A DNA stretch of 9,017 bases from Chloroflexota bacterium. Its GTDB lineage: Bacteria > Chloroflexota > Dormibacteria > CF-121. The notes beneath the pieces are model-generated. The model saw only the letters and a program-made list of their open reading frames with translations, was not told the DNA's origin and searched no databases. This document shows positions 1-5,736 of the stretch, one piece after another (the stretch's first letter is position 1; every line of letters begins with the position of its first letter). A program made the translations under genes and the position numbers. Location: assembly GCA_005882525.1 (NCBI GenBank), contig VBGO01000013.1, positions 1-9,017 on the forward strand, written 5' to 3'.

Positions 1-157
1 CTCCCCCGAATTTTTCGACCTGCTCGAAAAGCGCGATCGCTTCCGCCGAGCTGTGCGTCCGGTCGAAGCGGCTCTGGTACGGCTCGATGCCCTGCGCACG
101 AAGTGCTGAAAGCTTCTGGCGACGCTGGAGCTCCTGCTCGGTCCGCTCAGCTTCCAT
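1..157 (-). CDS. lysS: Lysyl-tRNA synthetase, N-terminal fragment (cut by window edge)
   Basis: Reading leftward from an ATG at 157, the 52 visible codons begin MEAERTEQELQRRQKLSALR and continue through a G-I-E-P-Y stretch and an R-F-D-R-T-H stretch. This is the typical N-terminus of class II lysyl-tRNA synthetase: a basic helix with RRxKLxxLRxxGIxPY, then (R)FxRTH just before the OB-fold anticodon-binding domain. The enzyme charges tRNA-Lys in the cytoplasm. The rest of the gene lies left of the window, so no catalytic motif can be checked. The start follows the oxidoreductase stop by 22 bp with no clear Shine-Dalgarno, so it is probably co-transcribed with greA and the oxidoreductase. A greA-lysS or dusB-lysS pairing is common in bacteria and supports the call. 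Confidence 0.85.
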   Translation of the reverse strand, partial: MEAERTEQELQRRQKLSALRAQGIEPYQSRFDRTHSSAEAIALFEQVEKFGG

Positions 158-179
158 TCCGCGAAAGTCTAAAGGGTCG

Positions 180-1334
180 CTAGAGGATGTCGAAGTCGCG
201 GCTCTGCATCGGTCGGTCCGGCCGAAATGGATTGTCGGCCGGTTTCAGGCGCCCATAGATCGCGTCCAGGGCGCGGCGGCTCCCGCCGATGCTACCCATG
301 ATGCCGTGACCGCTGTAGCCGGTATTGACCGCCAACCCCGGGATTTCCGTCGGCCCCAGCAGCGGTCGCCGGTCGGGCGTGTACGTGTACTGGCCGGCCT
401 GCAGCCACCAGCGCAATTGCGATGAACTCCAAACGTCCTTCCAGAACGGCACGATTCGCGCCAGCGCGTGATCGCTGCTCGGATCGAGCAATCCGAAGGC
501 AAAATCGGCAGATGTCGGGACCTCTTCCACGGGCGGCTCGGCCGGCGCGGGGGCCGTCCATAGTGCGTGAGCTCCGCTACCCGCAGGCCGCCAGTGCGCG
601 CCGGTTTCAAACTCGATCGTCATGGGCGCGTCAGGCGGCACCTGCGGAAGGTCGGGGATGACGAGTTTTTGGCGGCGAACTGTGGTGAGGGGCAACTCCA
701 ACCCGGCCAGCATTGCCAGGGGACCCGACAAAGGCCCGGCAGCAATGACGACCTCGCCGCCTCGAATTTTGCCTCGATCCGTGATGACGCCTACGACCAT
801 GCCGTCGTCATCTCGCTCGAATCCCGTCACCGTCTCCCCCAATCGGAAACGGGAACCACTCGCGCGAGCGAGCTCGAGGGCAAGGCGCCTCGGTTCGAGC
901 CAGCCATCGCCCTGCCGGTACCGGGCGTTCACGACGTTCTTGCCCAGATAGGGAAACCGCTGGCGCGCCTCCCGACCATCGAGCAGCTCGACGTCGGTCA
1001 GGCCCCACGATCGCTGGGCCTCCACCAGGGCGACCTGTGCGCGGGCGCCCTCCTCGGAGCTGGCTACGAAAAGATAGCCCTGGTGGCGAAGGCCGAGGTC
1101 GACCCGCTTCTGGAAATCGTCGAAGAAATCGATGCTTTCGCGAACGAGCGCCACCTCTTCCGCATTGTCGAATTGCAGCCGAAACGCTCCGGTCGCGACT
1201 GGCGTTGTGAGTGTCGCAAGTGCCGGCCGCTTGTCAACGACAATCGTCCACAGGCCGGCTCGCTCAGCAAGAAAGGCCGTCGCGCAGCCGATGATGCCGC
1301 CGCCGACGATGACGAGGTCGGCGCTCTCGGCCGC
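180..1334 (-). CDS. FAD-dependent oxidoreductase, DAO family (glycine/D-amino-acid or sarcosine oxidase type)
   Basis: A 384-residue protein if it begins directly at the greA stop. Residues 6-35 form the FAD-binding Rossmann unit: D-L-V-I-V, then GGGIIG with the GxGxxG glycines at 11, 13 and 16, ending in an acidic D34. A T-G-A-F-R-x-Q-F segment follows, and near the C-terminus come DRRPLLGP and GYSGHGIMGS, as in DAO proteins (PF01266) that oxidise secondary or D-amino acids. The substrate cannot be told. The first standard start in frame is GTG at 1154 (residue 61), which would remove the whole nucleotide-binding motif, so the real start must be upstream. GCG at 1334-1332 occupies the ideal start position: GAGG ends 7 bases before it and it overlaps the greA stop by one base (TAGCG where TAGTG would be usual). 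The gene is either started at a non-standard codon, damaged there, or misread by one base. It lies between greA and lysS with tight spacing. Confidence 0.85.
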   Translation of the reverse strand, partial: AAESADLVIVGGGIIGCATAFLAERAGLWTIVVDKRPALATLTTPVATGAFRLQFDNAEEVALVRESIDFFDDFQKRVDLGLRHQGYLFVASSEEGARAQVALVEAQRSWGLTDVELLDGREARQRFPYLGKNVVNARYRQGDGWLEPRRLALELARASGSRFRLGETVTGFERDDDGMVVGVITDRGKIRGGEVVIAAGPLSGPLAMLAGLELPLTTVRRQKLVIPDLPQVPPDAPMTIEFETGAHWRPAGSGAHALWTAPAPAEPPVEEVPTSADFAFGLLDPSSDHALARIVPFWKDVWSSSQLRWWLQAGQYTYTPDRRPLLGPTEIPGLAVNTGYSGHGIMGSIGGSRRALDAIYGRLKPADNPFRPDRPMQSRDFDIL

Positions 1335-1810
1335 TAGCGAACCTCGATGATCAGCATCTTGGTCGAGCCGCCGGGAGTAATCACCGAGACGTCGTCGCCG
1401 ACATGCTTGCCAAGCAGGGCCTTGCCGACCGGTGACTCGAGTGAGATCCGACCCTTGCTCGGTTCGGCTTCGGCGGAGCCGACGATCGTGAACGCTTCGT
1501 CCCCGTACTCGTCGTGGACCTTCACCGTCGAGCCCACCTCCACGACGCCCTTCACGTGCTTGCCTTCGATGATGCTCGCGTTGCGCACCAGCTTCTCGAG
1601 CAGCAGGATCCGGCCTTCGACGAAGCCCTGCTCATTCTTGGCGTCGTCGTATTCGGCGTTCTCGTTGATGTCGCCGAATTCTTTGGCCTGCCGGATGCGC
1701 TCGGCGACCTCGGGGCGGCGCTTGTTGCGCAGCACCTCGAGCTCGGCCTGCAAGCGGTTCAGACCCTCCTGCGTGAGGTAGACGACCTTGTCGTTTTCCA
1801 TGGCAGCCAT
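1334..1810 (-). CDS. greA: Transcription elongation factor GreA
   Basis: A 158-residue protein, the usual GreA length, when started at the ATG at 1810; a second ATG at 1801 would give 155 residues. The N-terminal coiled coil carries the tip motif GDINENAEYDDAKNEQG (residues 46-62), matching GD-[LI]-x-ENAEY. D47 and E50 correspond to the acidic residues that reach through the RNA polymerase secondary channel and hold the catalytic metal for cleaving backtracked RNA. The C-terminal FKBP-like domain follows from about residue 85, with the typical S-P-V-G-K-A-L-L-G segment near 128. No Shine-Dalgarno precedes the ATG. Instead a perfect TATAAT lies at 1829-1824, giving a transcript with almost no leader. 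The stop codon touches the start position of the oxidoreductase, implying translational coupling. Confidence 0.97.
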   Translation of the reverse strand: MAAMENDKVVYLTQEGLNRLQAELEVLRNKRRPEVAERIRQAKEFGDINENAEYDDAKNEQGFVEGRILLLEKLVRNASIIEGKHVKGVVEVGSTVKVHDEYGDEAFTIVGSAEAEPSKGRISLESPVGKALLGKHVGDDVSVITPGGSTKMLIIEVR

Positions 1811-1823
1811 AAAAAGCCGCCGT

Positions 1824-1840
1824 ATTATACGGGATTCCCG
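1824..1840 (-). promoter_or_regulatory. Candidate greA promoter: TATAAT with adjoining palindrome
   Basis: On the minus strand a perfect -10 TATAAT occupies 1829-1824. It is preceded by the 11-base palindrome CGGGAATCCCG (1840-1830), where arms CGGGA and TCCCG flank one base. A start about 7 bases downstream would leave only some 6-8 bases before the ATG at 1810. No good -35 at 16-18 bp is visible; CTGACG at 1855-1850 is 20 bp away. The palindrome is where a repressor or activator would sit, but no known operator is recognised. Confidence 0.45.
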
Positions 1841-1851
1841 GCGCGGCTTCG

Positions 1852-2319
1852 TCAGGCCAGAATCTGGATTGTCAGCGGGGGCAGATTCTCGCGGACCCGG
1901 GCACCGGCACCCATCGGGAGGACGACCCTGAAGAGGCCGTGGAGCGTATACGAGCCGGGCGCCAGGGTGCTCGATGTGGGCCAGTCCGCGGTGAAGGTGG
2001 CCTTCTCGCCGGCCGCCAGGAGCTTGTGGCCGAACGCCATGCACTGGATCGCCGGCACGGGCTGTTCCCAGATCTGCTGATGCTGGCTGTCCTCGGCCCA
2101 GATGTGTAGTGTTTGGACGCAGCCGATCTCGTAATCGATCGGGCCGGTCACGATCAGCGTGAGATGAACGTTACCGCCGGCGGTGAGGCGGGCTGGTGAC
2201 GCTTGCGCGTGGAATGGACCGTTGACTCCGGAGACGGTGCCAGGCCCGCCGGGTCCTTCCGCGTGGGCGCCACAACCGGCAAAGAGGGCGGCGAGCAGCA
2301 GCAGCAGGATTCGTTCCAT
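1852..2319 (-). CDS. Small secreted lipoprotein, possible BsuPI-like beta-sandwich domain
   Basis: A 155-residue protein. The ATG at 2319 is chosen because it places M-E-R ahead of a run of leucines and a lipobox-like F-A-G-C (Cys16), giving a type II signal peptide with little N-terminal excess. An upstream start at 2388 would overlap dusB and bury the signal. After a Gly/Pro-rich linker (about 17-35) comes a beta-rich domain with two cysteines, C67 and C93, that could form a disulfide. The pattern L-A-A-G-E (101-105), then A-D-W (111-113), then L-A-P-G-S-Y-T-L (119-126) resembles the end of the BsuPI-type proteinase-inhibitor fold (Pfam Intracellular proteinase inhibitor). The resemblance is by eye; the function is unknown. 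It sits 37 bp after dusB and 41 bp before greA and has no clear Shine-Dalgarno. Confidence 0.8.
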   Translation of the reverse strand: MERILLLLLAALFAGCGAHAEGPGGPGTVSGVNGPFHAQASPARLTAGGNVHLTLIVTGPIDYEIGCVQTLHIWAEDSQHQQIWEQPVPAIQCMAFGHKLLAAGEKATFTADWPTSSTLAPGSYTLHGLFRVVLPMGAGARVRENLPPLTIQILA

Positions 2320-2356
2320 GCCAGTACGACGCGGCGGAGGGGGAAAAGTTCCCTGG

Positions 2357-3379
2357 TCAGGCGGCCTGGCAGGACGCCGGAGCCTCATCGATCTCGGCGT
2401 CGAGCGAGAACGGACCGGGATCGATCGCCAGCGCCTGATCGAGTACCACCGTCACATCGGCCGGGCTGGAGACGGACTGGACCATCGTCCGCAGCCGTGC
2501 GGCGCCGCGGAATCCCCGAAGACCCCAGGCGATGAACTTCCGAAGCAGGCGAGGACCTCGCTCGGCGCCGTAATAGTCGAGCACCAGGTCGCAGTGCCGC
2601 CGGACCAGGGCAATCTGCTCGATCCAGGACAGCGGCGGGATCGACTCGCCGGTCGTGAGTCGTGCCACCGTCTGCCGCACCAGCCAGAGGTTGCCGAGGA
2701 TGCCGCGACCCAGCATCACGGCGTCGACGCCGCTCTCCAGCCGGCGTCGCCCGGCATCGTCCGCCGTTCGCAGGTCGCCGCTGCCGGCCACCGGGATCTT
2801 GACCGCCGCCTTGACCTCGGCGATCGCCAGCCAGTCGGCGGATGGGTCGTACCGCTGCGAGCGGGTGCGGCCGTGCACGGCGAGCCCCTGGATGCCGGTC
2901 GCCTCCAGCCCGGTCGCCATCTCGAGGTAGTTGCGGGTGGCGAAGTCCCAGCCCAGCCGGATCTTGACCGTCACCGGCACCGACACCGCACCGACCACCG
3001 CCTCCGCTACCCGGCAAGCCCGGTCGGGATCGCGAAGCAGGGAGGAACCGCCGGAGGTTTTGACGACCTTCGGCACCGGGCAGCCCATGTTGATGTCGAT
3101 GATGTCCGCACCCGCCGCCGCCGCCATGCGGGCGGCCTGCGCCATCACCCCCGGATCGCCGCCCATCAGCTGGACCGAAACCGGTCGCCGGTCCCAGCGG
3201 AGGTCCATCAGCCGGAATGACTCGGGGTGCCCGCGGACCAGCGCCTCGCTGCTGATCATCTCGGTGCAGGCGAGACCGGCGCCGAACTCCCGGGCGATCT
3301 TGCGGAAGGGCGCGTCGGTGACCCCCGCCATGGGAGCGACGTACACCGGGGAAAGGAGCGAATAGGGACCGATTTTCAC
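2357..3379 (-). CDS. dusB: tRNA-dihydrouridine synthase, DusB type
   Basis: A 340-residue flavoenzyme that reduces specific uridines in tRNA D-loops using FMN and NADPH. The N-terminal TIM barrel opens with L-x-P-V-Y-V-A-P-M-A-G-V-T-D-A-P-F-R (FMN site, about 9-26). DINMGCPVPKV (95-105) carries the catalytic C100, VAVHGRTRSQ-like sequence lies at 167-175, and the phosphate-binding GSGDL (199-203) and LGRGILGN (223-230) follow. GSGDL stands where many DusB have GNGDI. From about residue 240 comes the helical tRNA-binding domain, and a 15-20 residue tail ends the protein. The start is GTG at 3379, giving the conserved short lead into the barrel; the Shine-Dalgarno is weak. The gene follows the small membrane protein by 15 bp and is part of the coaX-greA-lysS cluster. 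Confidence 0.96.
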   Translation of the reverse strand: MKIGPYSLLSPVYVAPMAGVTDAPFRKIAREFGAGLACTEMISSEALVRGHPESFRLMDLRWDRRPVSVQLMGGDPGVMAQAARMAAAAGADIIDINMGCPVPKVVKTSGGSSLLRDPDRACRVAEAVVGAVSVPVTVKIRLGWDFATRNYLEMATGLEATGIQGLAVHGRTRSQRYDPSADWLAIAEVKAAVKIPVAGSGDLRTADDAGRRRLESGVDAVMLGRGILGNLWLVRQTVARLTTGESIPPLSWIEQIALVRRHCDLVLDYYGAERGPRLLRKFIAWGLRGFRGAARLRTMVQSVSSPADVTVVLDQALAIDPGPFSLDAEIDEAPASCQAA

Positions 3380-3394
3380 GGGGCTACCAGCCTA

Positions 3395-3577
3395 TCAGTC
3401 TTTCGGGCGCAATCGGATCTCGAGCAGCAAGGCGATCACGCCCAGCATCAGGATGACGCCGACGTTCTGCGAGTTGATGAAGATCGCGAACAGGGTGGCG
3501 GCGGCGATGAAGATGGCGGCGGGATCGCGGACCGGTGGCGTGCGCTCGGGCTTCAGCAGCGGGGTCTCGTCAGACAT
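3395..3577 (-). CDS. Small two-helix membrane protein (60 aa), unknown function
   Basis: A 60-residue protein whose ATG at 3577 lies inside the end of coaX (8-base overlap, frame shifted), a sign of translational coupling. The N-terminus is polar and proline-rich (about 1-18). Two hydrophobic stretches follow, roughly 19-34 (A-A-I-F-I-A-A-A-T-L-F-A-I-F-I) and 38-53 (N-V-G-V-I-L-M-L-G-V-I-A-L-L-L), joined by a short N-S-Q turn. It ends in R-L-R-P-K-D. This predicts a helical hairpin in the cytoplasmic membrane with both ends inside. No family is recognised. The tight placement between coaX and dusB and the clear membrane pattern make a real gene likely. Confidence 0.75.
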   Translation of the reverse strand: MSDETPLLKPERTPPVRDPAAIFIAAATLFAIFINSQNVGVILMLGVIALLLEIRLRPKD

Positions 3578-4334
3578 TGAGCTCGTAGATCAACCGGAGC
3601 CCCTCCAGCATCAGCCGCTGATCGACCAGCTCGATGACCGGGGTTTCGGCGGCAATCAGGCCCGCCAGCCCGCCGGTCGCGATCACACGAGGGTTCTCGC
3701 CGAGTTCCCTCTTGATGCGCGCCACCATGCCCTCCACCTGGGCGGTGAAGCCGAAGATGATGCCGGCCTGCATGCTCTCGGCGGTGGTCCGCCCGATCAC
3801 CGTGGCCGGCGCCTTGAGCTCCACCCGCTGGAGCCGCGCCGCTCGCTCGTACAGCGCGTCGACCGAGATTCCCATCCCGGGCGCGATGGCGCCCCCCAGG
3901 TAGTCGCCTTCCTTCGAGACCACGTCGTAGGTGGTGCCGGTGCCGAAGTCGATGATGATCAGCGGGCCACCGTACTTCTTGAAGGCCGCCATGGCGGCCA
4001 CGATGCGATCGGCGCCCACTTCTTTGGGGTCACGGTAATGGATCTTCAAACCGGTCTTGATCCCAGGGCCCACCATCATCGGCTCCCGACCGAAATAGCG
4101 CTGGCTCGCCTCGACCAGGGCGCTGTTCAGCGGCGGGACGACGCTGGCGACGACGACAGCGTCCACGGACTTCGGATCGAACCCCTGCTGGCGCATCAGC
4201 TGCACCATCAGGAGGCCAAGCTCATCGGGCATGCTGTCCCGGCGGGTCGCCAGCCGCCAATCGTGTCGGAGCTGATCGCCTTCGAAGAGCCCGAACGTCA
4301 GGTTCGTGTTCCCGAGGTCGATCGCCAGCAACAT
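3570..4334 (-). CDS. coaX: Type III pantothenate kinase
   Basis: A 254-residue cytoplasmic kinase that phosphorylates pantothenate in the first step of coenzyme A synthesis. It belongs to the acetate/sugar kinase/Hsc70 (ASKHA) fold. Visible motifs are AIDLGNTN (4-11, phosphate-binding, with D6), VGADR (106-110, pantothenate/dimer site), IIDFGTGTT (127-135, second phosphate loop with D129), GGAIAPGMG (147-155) and ATGGLA (219-224, adenosine site). The ATG at 4334 is chosen because the first motif then begins at residue 4, as in the family; the frame upstream continues open but matches nothing and is antisense to the DUF2087 gene. The gene heads the minus-strand cluster and overlaps the next gene by 8 bases. 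No convincing promoter was found in the short divergent gap 4335-4428. Confidence 0.97.
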   Translation of the reverse strand: MLLAIDLGNTNLTFGLFEGDQLRHDWRLATRRDSMPDELGLLMVQLMRQQGFDPKSVDAVVVASVVPPLNSALVEASQRYFGREPMMVGPGIKTGLKIHYRDPKEVGADRIVAAMAAFKKYGGPLIIIDFGTGTTYDVVSKEGDYLGGAIAPGMGISVDALYERAARLQRVELKAPATVIGRTTAESMQAGIIFGFTAQVEGMVARIKRELGENPRVIATGGLAGLIAAETPVIELVDQRLMLEGLRLIYELNV

Positions 4335-4375
4335 CGTCGTCAGTCTACCCGCGGTCCAGGCGCGGCTTTGGTTCC

Positions 4376-4381
4376 TACAAT
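4376..4381 (+). promoter_or_regulatory. Possible -10 element for the DUF2087 gene
   Basis: TACAAT, five of six matches to the -10 consensus, lies 47 bp before the ATG of the plus-strand DUF2087 gene in the gap divergent from coaX. No matching -35 hexamer is visible at the expected distance, so this is only a candidate. Confidence 0.3.
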
Positions 4382-4416
4382 GGGACGTGGCCACTGCCGA
4401 CGGGAACGCGGCCGCC

Positions 4417-4422
4417 GAGGAG
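4417..4422 (+). promoter_or_regulatory. Shine-Dalgarno of the DUF2087 gene
   Basis: GAGGAG six bases before the ATG at 4429. It decides the start against the longer open frame that begins at 4306 inside the coaX start region. Confidence 0.75.
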
Positions 4423-4428
4423 ACGCGG

Positions 4429-4665
4429 ATGCTGCGCCCCTTCTGGCGGGACGGCCGGATCGTCCAATGGCCGGCGCGGGAAAGCCGCCGGCGCCTGGTG
4501 CTGGCCGAGGTGGTGCGGGCTTTTCCGCCGGGAAAGCGGCTGGCGGAGGTGGAGGTGGACGCCATCCTCCGCGAGTTCTGGCCCGATCACTGTCAGCTCC
4601 GGCGGGCGCTGGTCGAGCGCGAGCTGCTCAACCGGAAGGACGGCGTCTACTGGCGAGTGGGCTAG
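4429..4665 (+). CDS. Stand-alone DUF2087 domain protein
   Basis: A 78-residue protein that matches the DUF2087 pattern by eye. F-W-R-D-G-R-I-V-Q-W-P (5-15) is followed by a basic helix (R-x-x-R-R-R-L-V-L), then F-P-P-G-K-R-L-A-E-V-E-V-D-A-I-L (32-47), then D-H-C-Q-L-R-R-A-L-V-E-R-E-L-L (53-67), and it ends D-G-V-Y-W-R-V-G. DUF2087 is a small winged-helix-like domain often attached to ArsR-type regulators. Here it stands alone, so a role in DNA binding or regulation is only inferred. The start is supported by GAGGAG six bases upstream. The gene is divergent from coaX and convergent with the TPR gene, the two stop codons overlapping by 4 bases. Confidence 0.85.
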   Translation: MLRPFWRDGRIVQWPARESRRRLVLAEVVRAFPPGKRLAEVEVDAILREFWPDHCQLRRALVERELLNRKDGVYWRVG

Positions 4666-4673
4666 TAGACGTC
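4642..4673. terminator. Inverted repeat spanning two convergent stop codons
   Basis: CGTCTACT (4644-4651) and AGTAGACG (4664-4671) are perfect inverted arms around a 12-base loop. One G-T and one G-C pair can extend the stem outward to 4642 and 4673. Both stop codons (plus strand 4663-4665, minus strand 4662-4664) lie at the loop-arm junction. The structure could serve as a shared transcription end for both genes. There is no long T tract on either side (only CCTCTTTG on the plus strand), so terminator strength is uncertain. Confidence 0.45.
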
Positions 4674-5498
4674 CTCTTTGCGGGAGTCTTCGTCGGCTTC
4701 GGGAACTTCCACCTCGTCTTCCGCGGACTCGACCGTGTGCATCCCATTCAGCTCTTCGGCAGGTTCGTCGCCGTCCTCATCGGTCTCCTCGGCGTCGGCC
4801 GCCCGGTTGAGCAGCGAATCCTTGGCATAGGGTCGGAATTCATCACGTCCGACCTTCTTGATCGGGAAGGACGGCCGGCCGAAGAACTTCGGGTCCTGGT
4901 AGGTCTCCCGGACGATGATCTTGACCGCCCCGCCCTCACAGGTGGCGACCGCTCCGGAGTAGCGGTTCCCGCCCTCGAGGAACTTGATCAACCGGCGACC
5001 CAGCGCATGCTCCAGGTGGCCAAGCGAGACGCCGCGTGCCGTCTCGACGTTCAGGGTGTCACCGGCCACGATCAGCTTCACCGGGTCGCCACCGGCGACC
5101 TTGCTGCAGGGGTCACCCTCGGCATGGACGTGGAGCGCCGTCAGCGAGGTCTTGCCGGTCTCCTCGATGAAGGCATCGACGTCCACCTTGGCCTTGGAGG
5201 TGGGCACCGGCTGGCCGCCGCCGCGGCTCGCCTGGAGCTTGCCCAGGTTCTTCACGGCGATCGGGTTGACCGGGTTCATCTTCAGGGTGCCCTTGTAGGC
5301 TTCGATGGCATCGTCCAGCTTGCCGAGCTCGGTATAGGCCTTTCCCAGCCGGTTCAGGGTGTCCTCATCCGGACCAAACCGGTCCATGATGCCCCGGTTG
5401 ACCTGAACGGCCTCGACCCAGCGGTTGGCGAGGGCGAGCTCGATCGCTTCGTCGACGTACTGGGCCCTTGGTTTGATGCGTTCGGCGAATTCGGCCAT
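4662..5498 (-). CDS. TPR protein with possible HIRAN-like domain and acidic tail
   Basis: A 278-residue soluble protein with no signal peptide. Residues about 13-90 are tetratricopeptide helices; the clearest repeat is 47-80 (L-G-K-A-Y-T-E-L-G-K-L-D-D-A-I-E-A-Y). A linker (91-110) leads to a domain at about 110-213 in which G-D-P-V-K-L-I-V (137-144), V-S-L-G-H-L-E (157-163), L-G-R-R-L-I-K-F-L (166-174), G-G-N-R-Y (176-180) and V-K-I-I-V-R-E-T-Y-Q (192-201) follow the order of strands and helix in HIRAN-type small barrels. That is my inference. The last 44 residues contain 20 Asp/Glu. No named family is recognised; the combination seems familiar from Chloroflexota-like genomes. The start at 5498 has AGGAGG seven bases upstream, and a promoter precedes it. 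It is the only gene on its strand between the control region and the convergent stop. Confidence 0.85.
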   Translation of the reverse strand: MAEFAERIKPRAQYVDEAIELALANRWVEAVQVNRGIMDRFGPDEDTLNRLGKAYTELGKLDDAIEAYKGTLKMNPVNPIAVKNLGKLQASRGGGQPVPTSKAKVDVDAFIEETGKTSLTALHVHAEGDPCSKVAGGDPVKLIVAGDTLNVETARGVSLGHLEHALGRRLIKFLEGGNRYSGAVATCEGGAVKIIVRETYQDPKFFGRPSFPIKKVGRDEFRPYAKDSLLNRAADAEETDEDGDEPAEELNGMHTVESAEDEVEVPEADEDSRKEDVY

Positions 5499-5505
5499 CG
5501 GGTGC

Positions 5506-5511
5506 CCTCCT
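5506..5511 (-). promoter_or_regulatory. Shine-Dalgarno of the TPR gene
   Basis: A full AGGAGG on the minus strand, seven bases before the ATG at 5498. It is much stronger than those of the coaX-lysS cluster and implies high translation. Confidence 0.85.
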
Positions 5512-5525
5512 GAGATGCGTCGTAT

Positions 5526-5555
5526 ACCCTACGCGCGGTTGAAAACCATTGTCAA
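5526..5555 (-). promoter_or_regulatory. Promoter of the TPR gene (sigma-70 type)
   Basis: On the minus strand a perfect -35 TTGACA (5555-5550) is followed after 18 bases by TAGGGT (5531-5526), which keeps the key TA...T positions of the -10. Transcription would begin near 5519, giving a leader of about 20 bases that includes the AGGAGG site. This fits well, though the -10 is imperfect. Confidence 0.6.
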
Positions 5556-5606
5556 GCCTGTGTACCGGGTTGCTGCGCATCACAACGGGGCCACTGCCGG
5601 ATGCTT

Positions 5607-5640
5607 GTGGGAAACCCACCACATTATTAGTAGGTATTAG
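5607..5640. repeat. Hairpin and TATTAG direct repeats in the divergent gap
   Basis: GTGGG-AAA-CCCAC (5607-5619) is a perfect 5-bp inverted repeat. Just downstream, TATTAG occurs at 5625-5630 and 5635-5640, spaced 10 bp (one helical turn), which would put two bound protein units on the same DNA face. They lie upstream of the candidate livK promoter. No regulator is assigned; all the elements are short. Confidence 0.35.
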
Positions 5641-5657
5641 AAGAGTTACCCTTATTG

Positions 5658-5686
5658 TTGCAGGCCTTTGGGCAAGGTTGTATAAA
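5658..5686 (+). promoter_or_regulatory. Candidate promoter of the liv operon
   Basis: TTGCAG (5658-5663) and TATAAA (5681-5686) are spaced 17 bp, a plausible sigma-70 pair with a good -10 and a weak -35. The start would fall near 5693, leaving a leader of about 55 bases before livK. The region is visibly richer in A and T than the genes on either side. Confidence 0.5.
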
Positions 5687-5705
5687 GAGCTACGCCTTCG
5701 GGCAA
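5664..5705 (+). repeat. GCCTTYGGGCAA direct repeat bracketing the liv promoter -10
   Basis: GCCTTTGGGCAA (5664-5675) and GCCTTCGGGCAA (5694-5705) match at 11 of 12 bases, 30 bp apart. The first lies in the promoter spacer, the second at the start of the transcript. The second can fold as GCC-TTCG-GGC with a stable UUCG loop. The first copy also carries flanking TTGC...GCAA (5658-5675). They are possible operator half-sites or leader structure; nothing known is matched. Confidence 0.4.
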
Positions 5706-5736
5706 TAGGGATAACACGCGCTTACACCGGATTTGG

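Noticed and set aside
2341..2353. GGGAA-AAG-TTCCC hairpin between dusB and the lipoprotein gene
   Set aside because: Only a 5-bp stem with a 3-base loop and no T tract; too weak to call a terminator.
2183..3220. A 345-codon plus-strand open frame across the lipoprotein and dusB
   Set aside because: Opposite dusB, which has full catalytic motifs; no independent signal or ribosome site supports it.
3453..5513. A very long plus-strand open frame (686 codons) opposite coaX and the TPR gene
   Set aside because: It lies antisense to two clearly recognised genes, crosses the DUF2087 gene in another frame, has no recognisable motif, and is the kind of frame produced opposite GC-rich codons.
4389..5599. 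GGCCACTGCCG repeated at 4389-4399 and 5589-5599, both upstream of plus-strand genes
   Set aside because: An 11-base repeat is expected by chance several times in 9 kb of GC-rich DNA, and the flanks do not match.
5707..5724. TAGGGATAACA at the start of a site resembling the I-SceI homing endonuclease target
   Set aside because: Only the first 11 of 18 bases agree; the rest is CGCGCTT, so it is chance similarity with no intron or endonuclease nearby.
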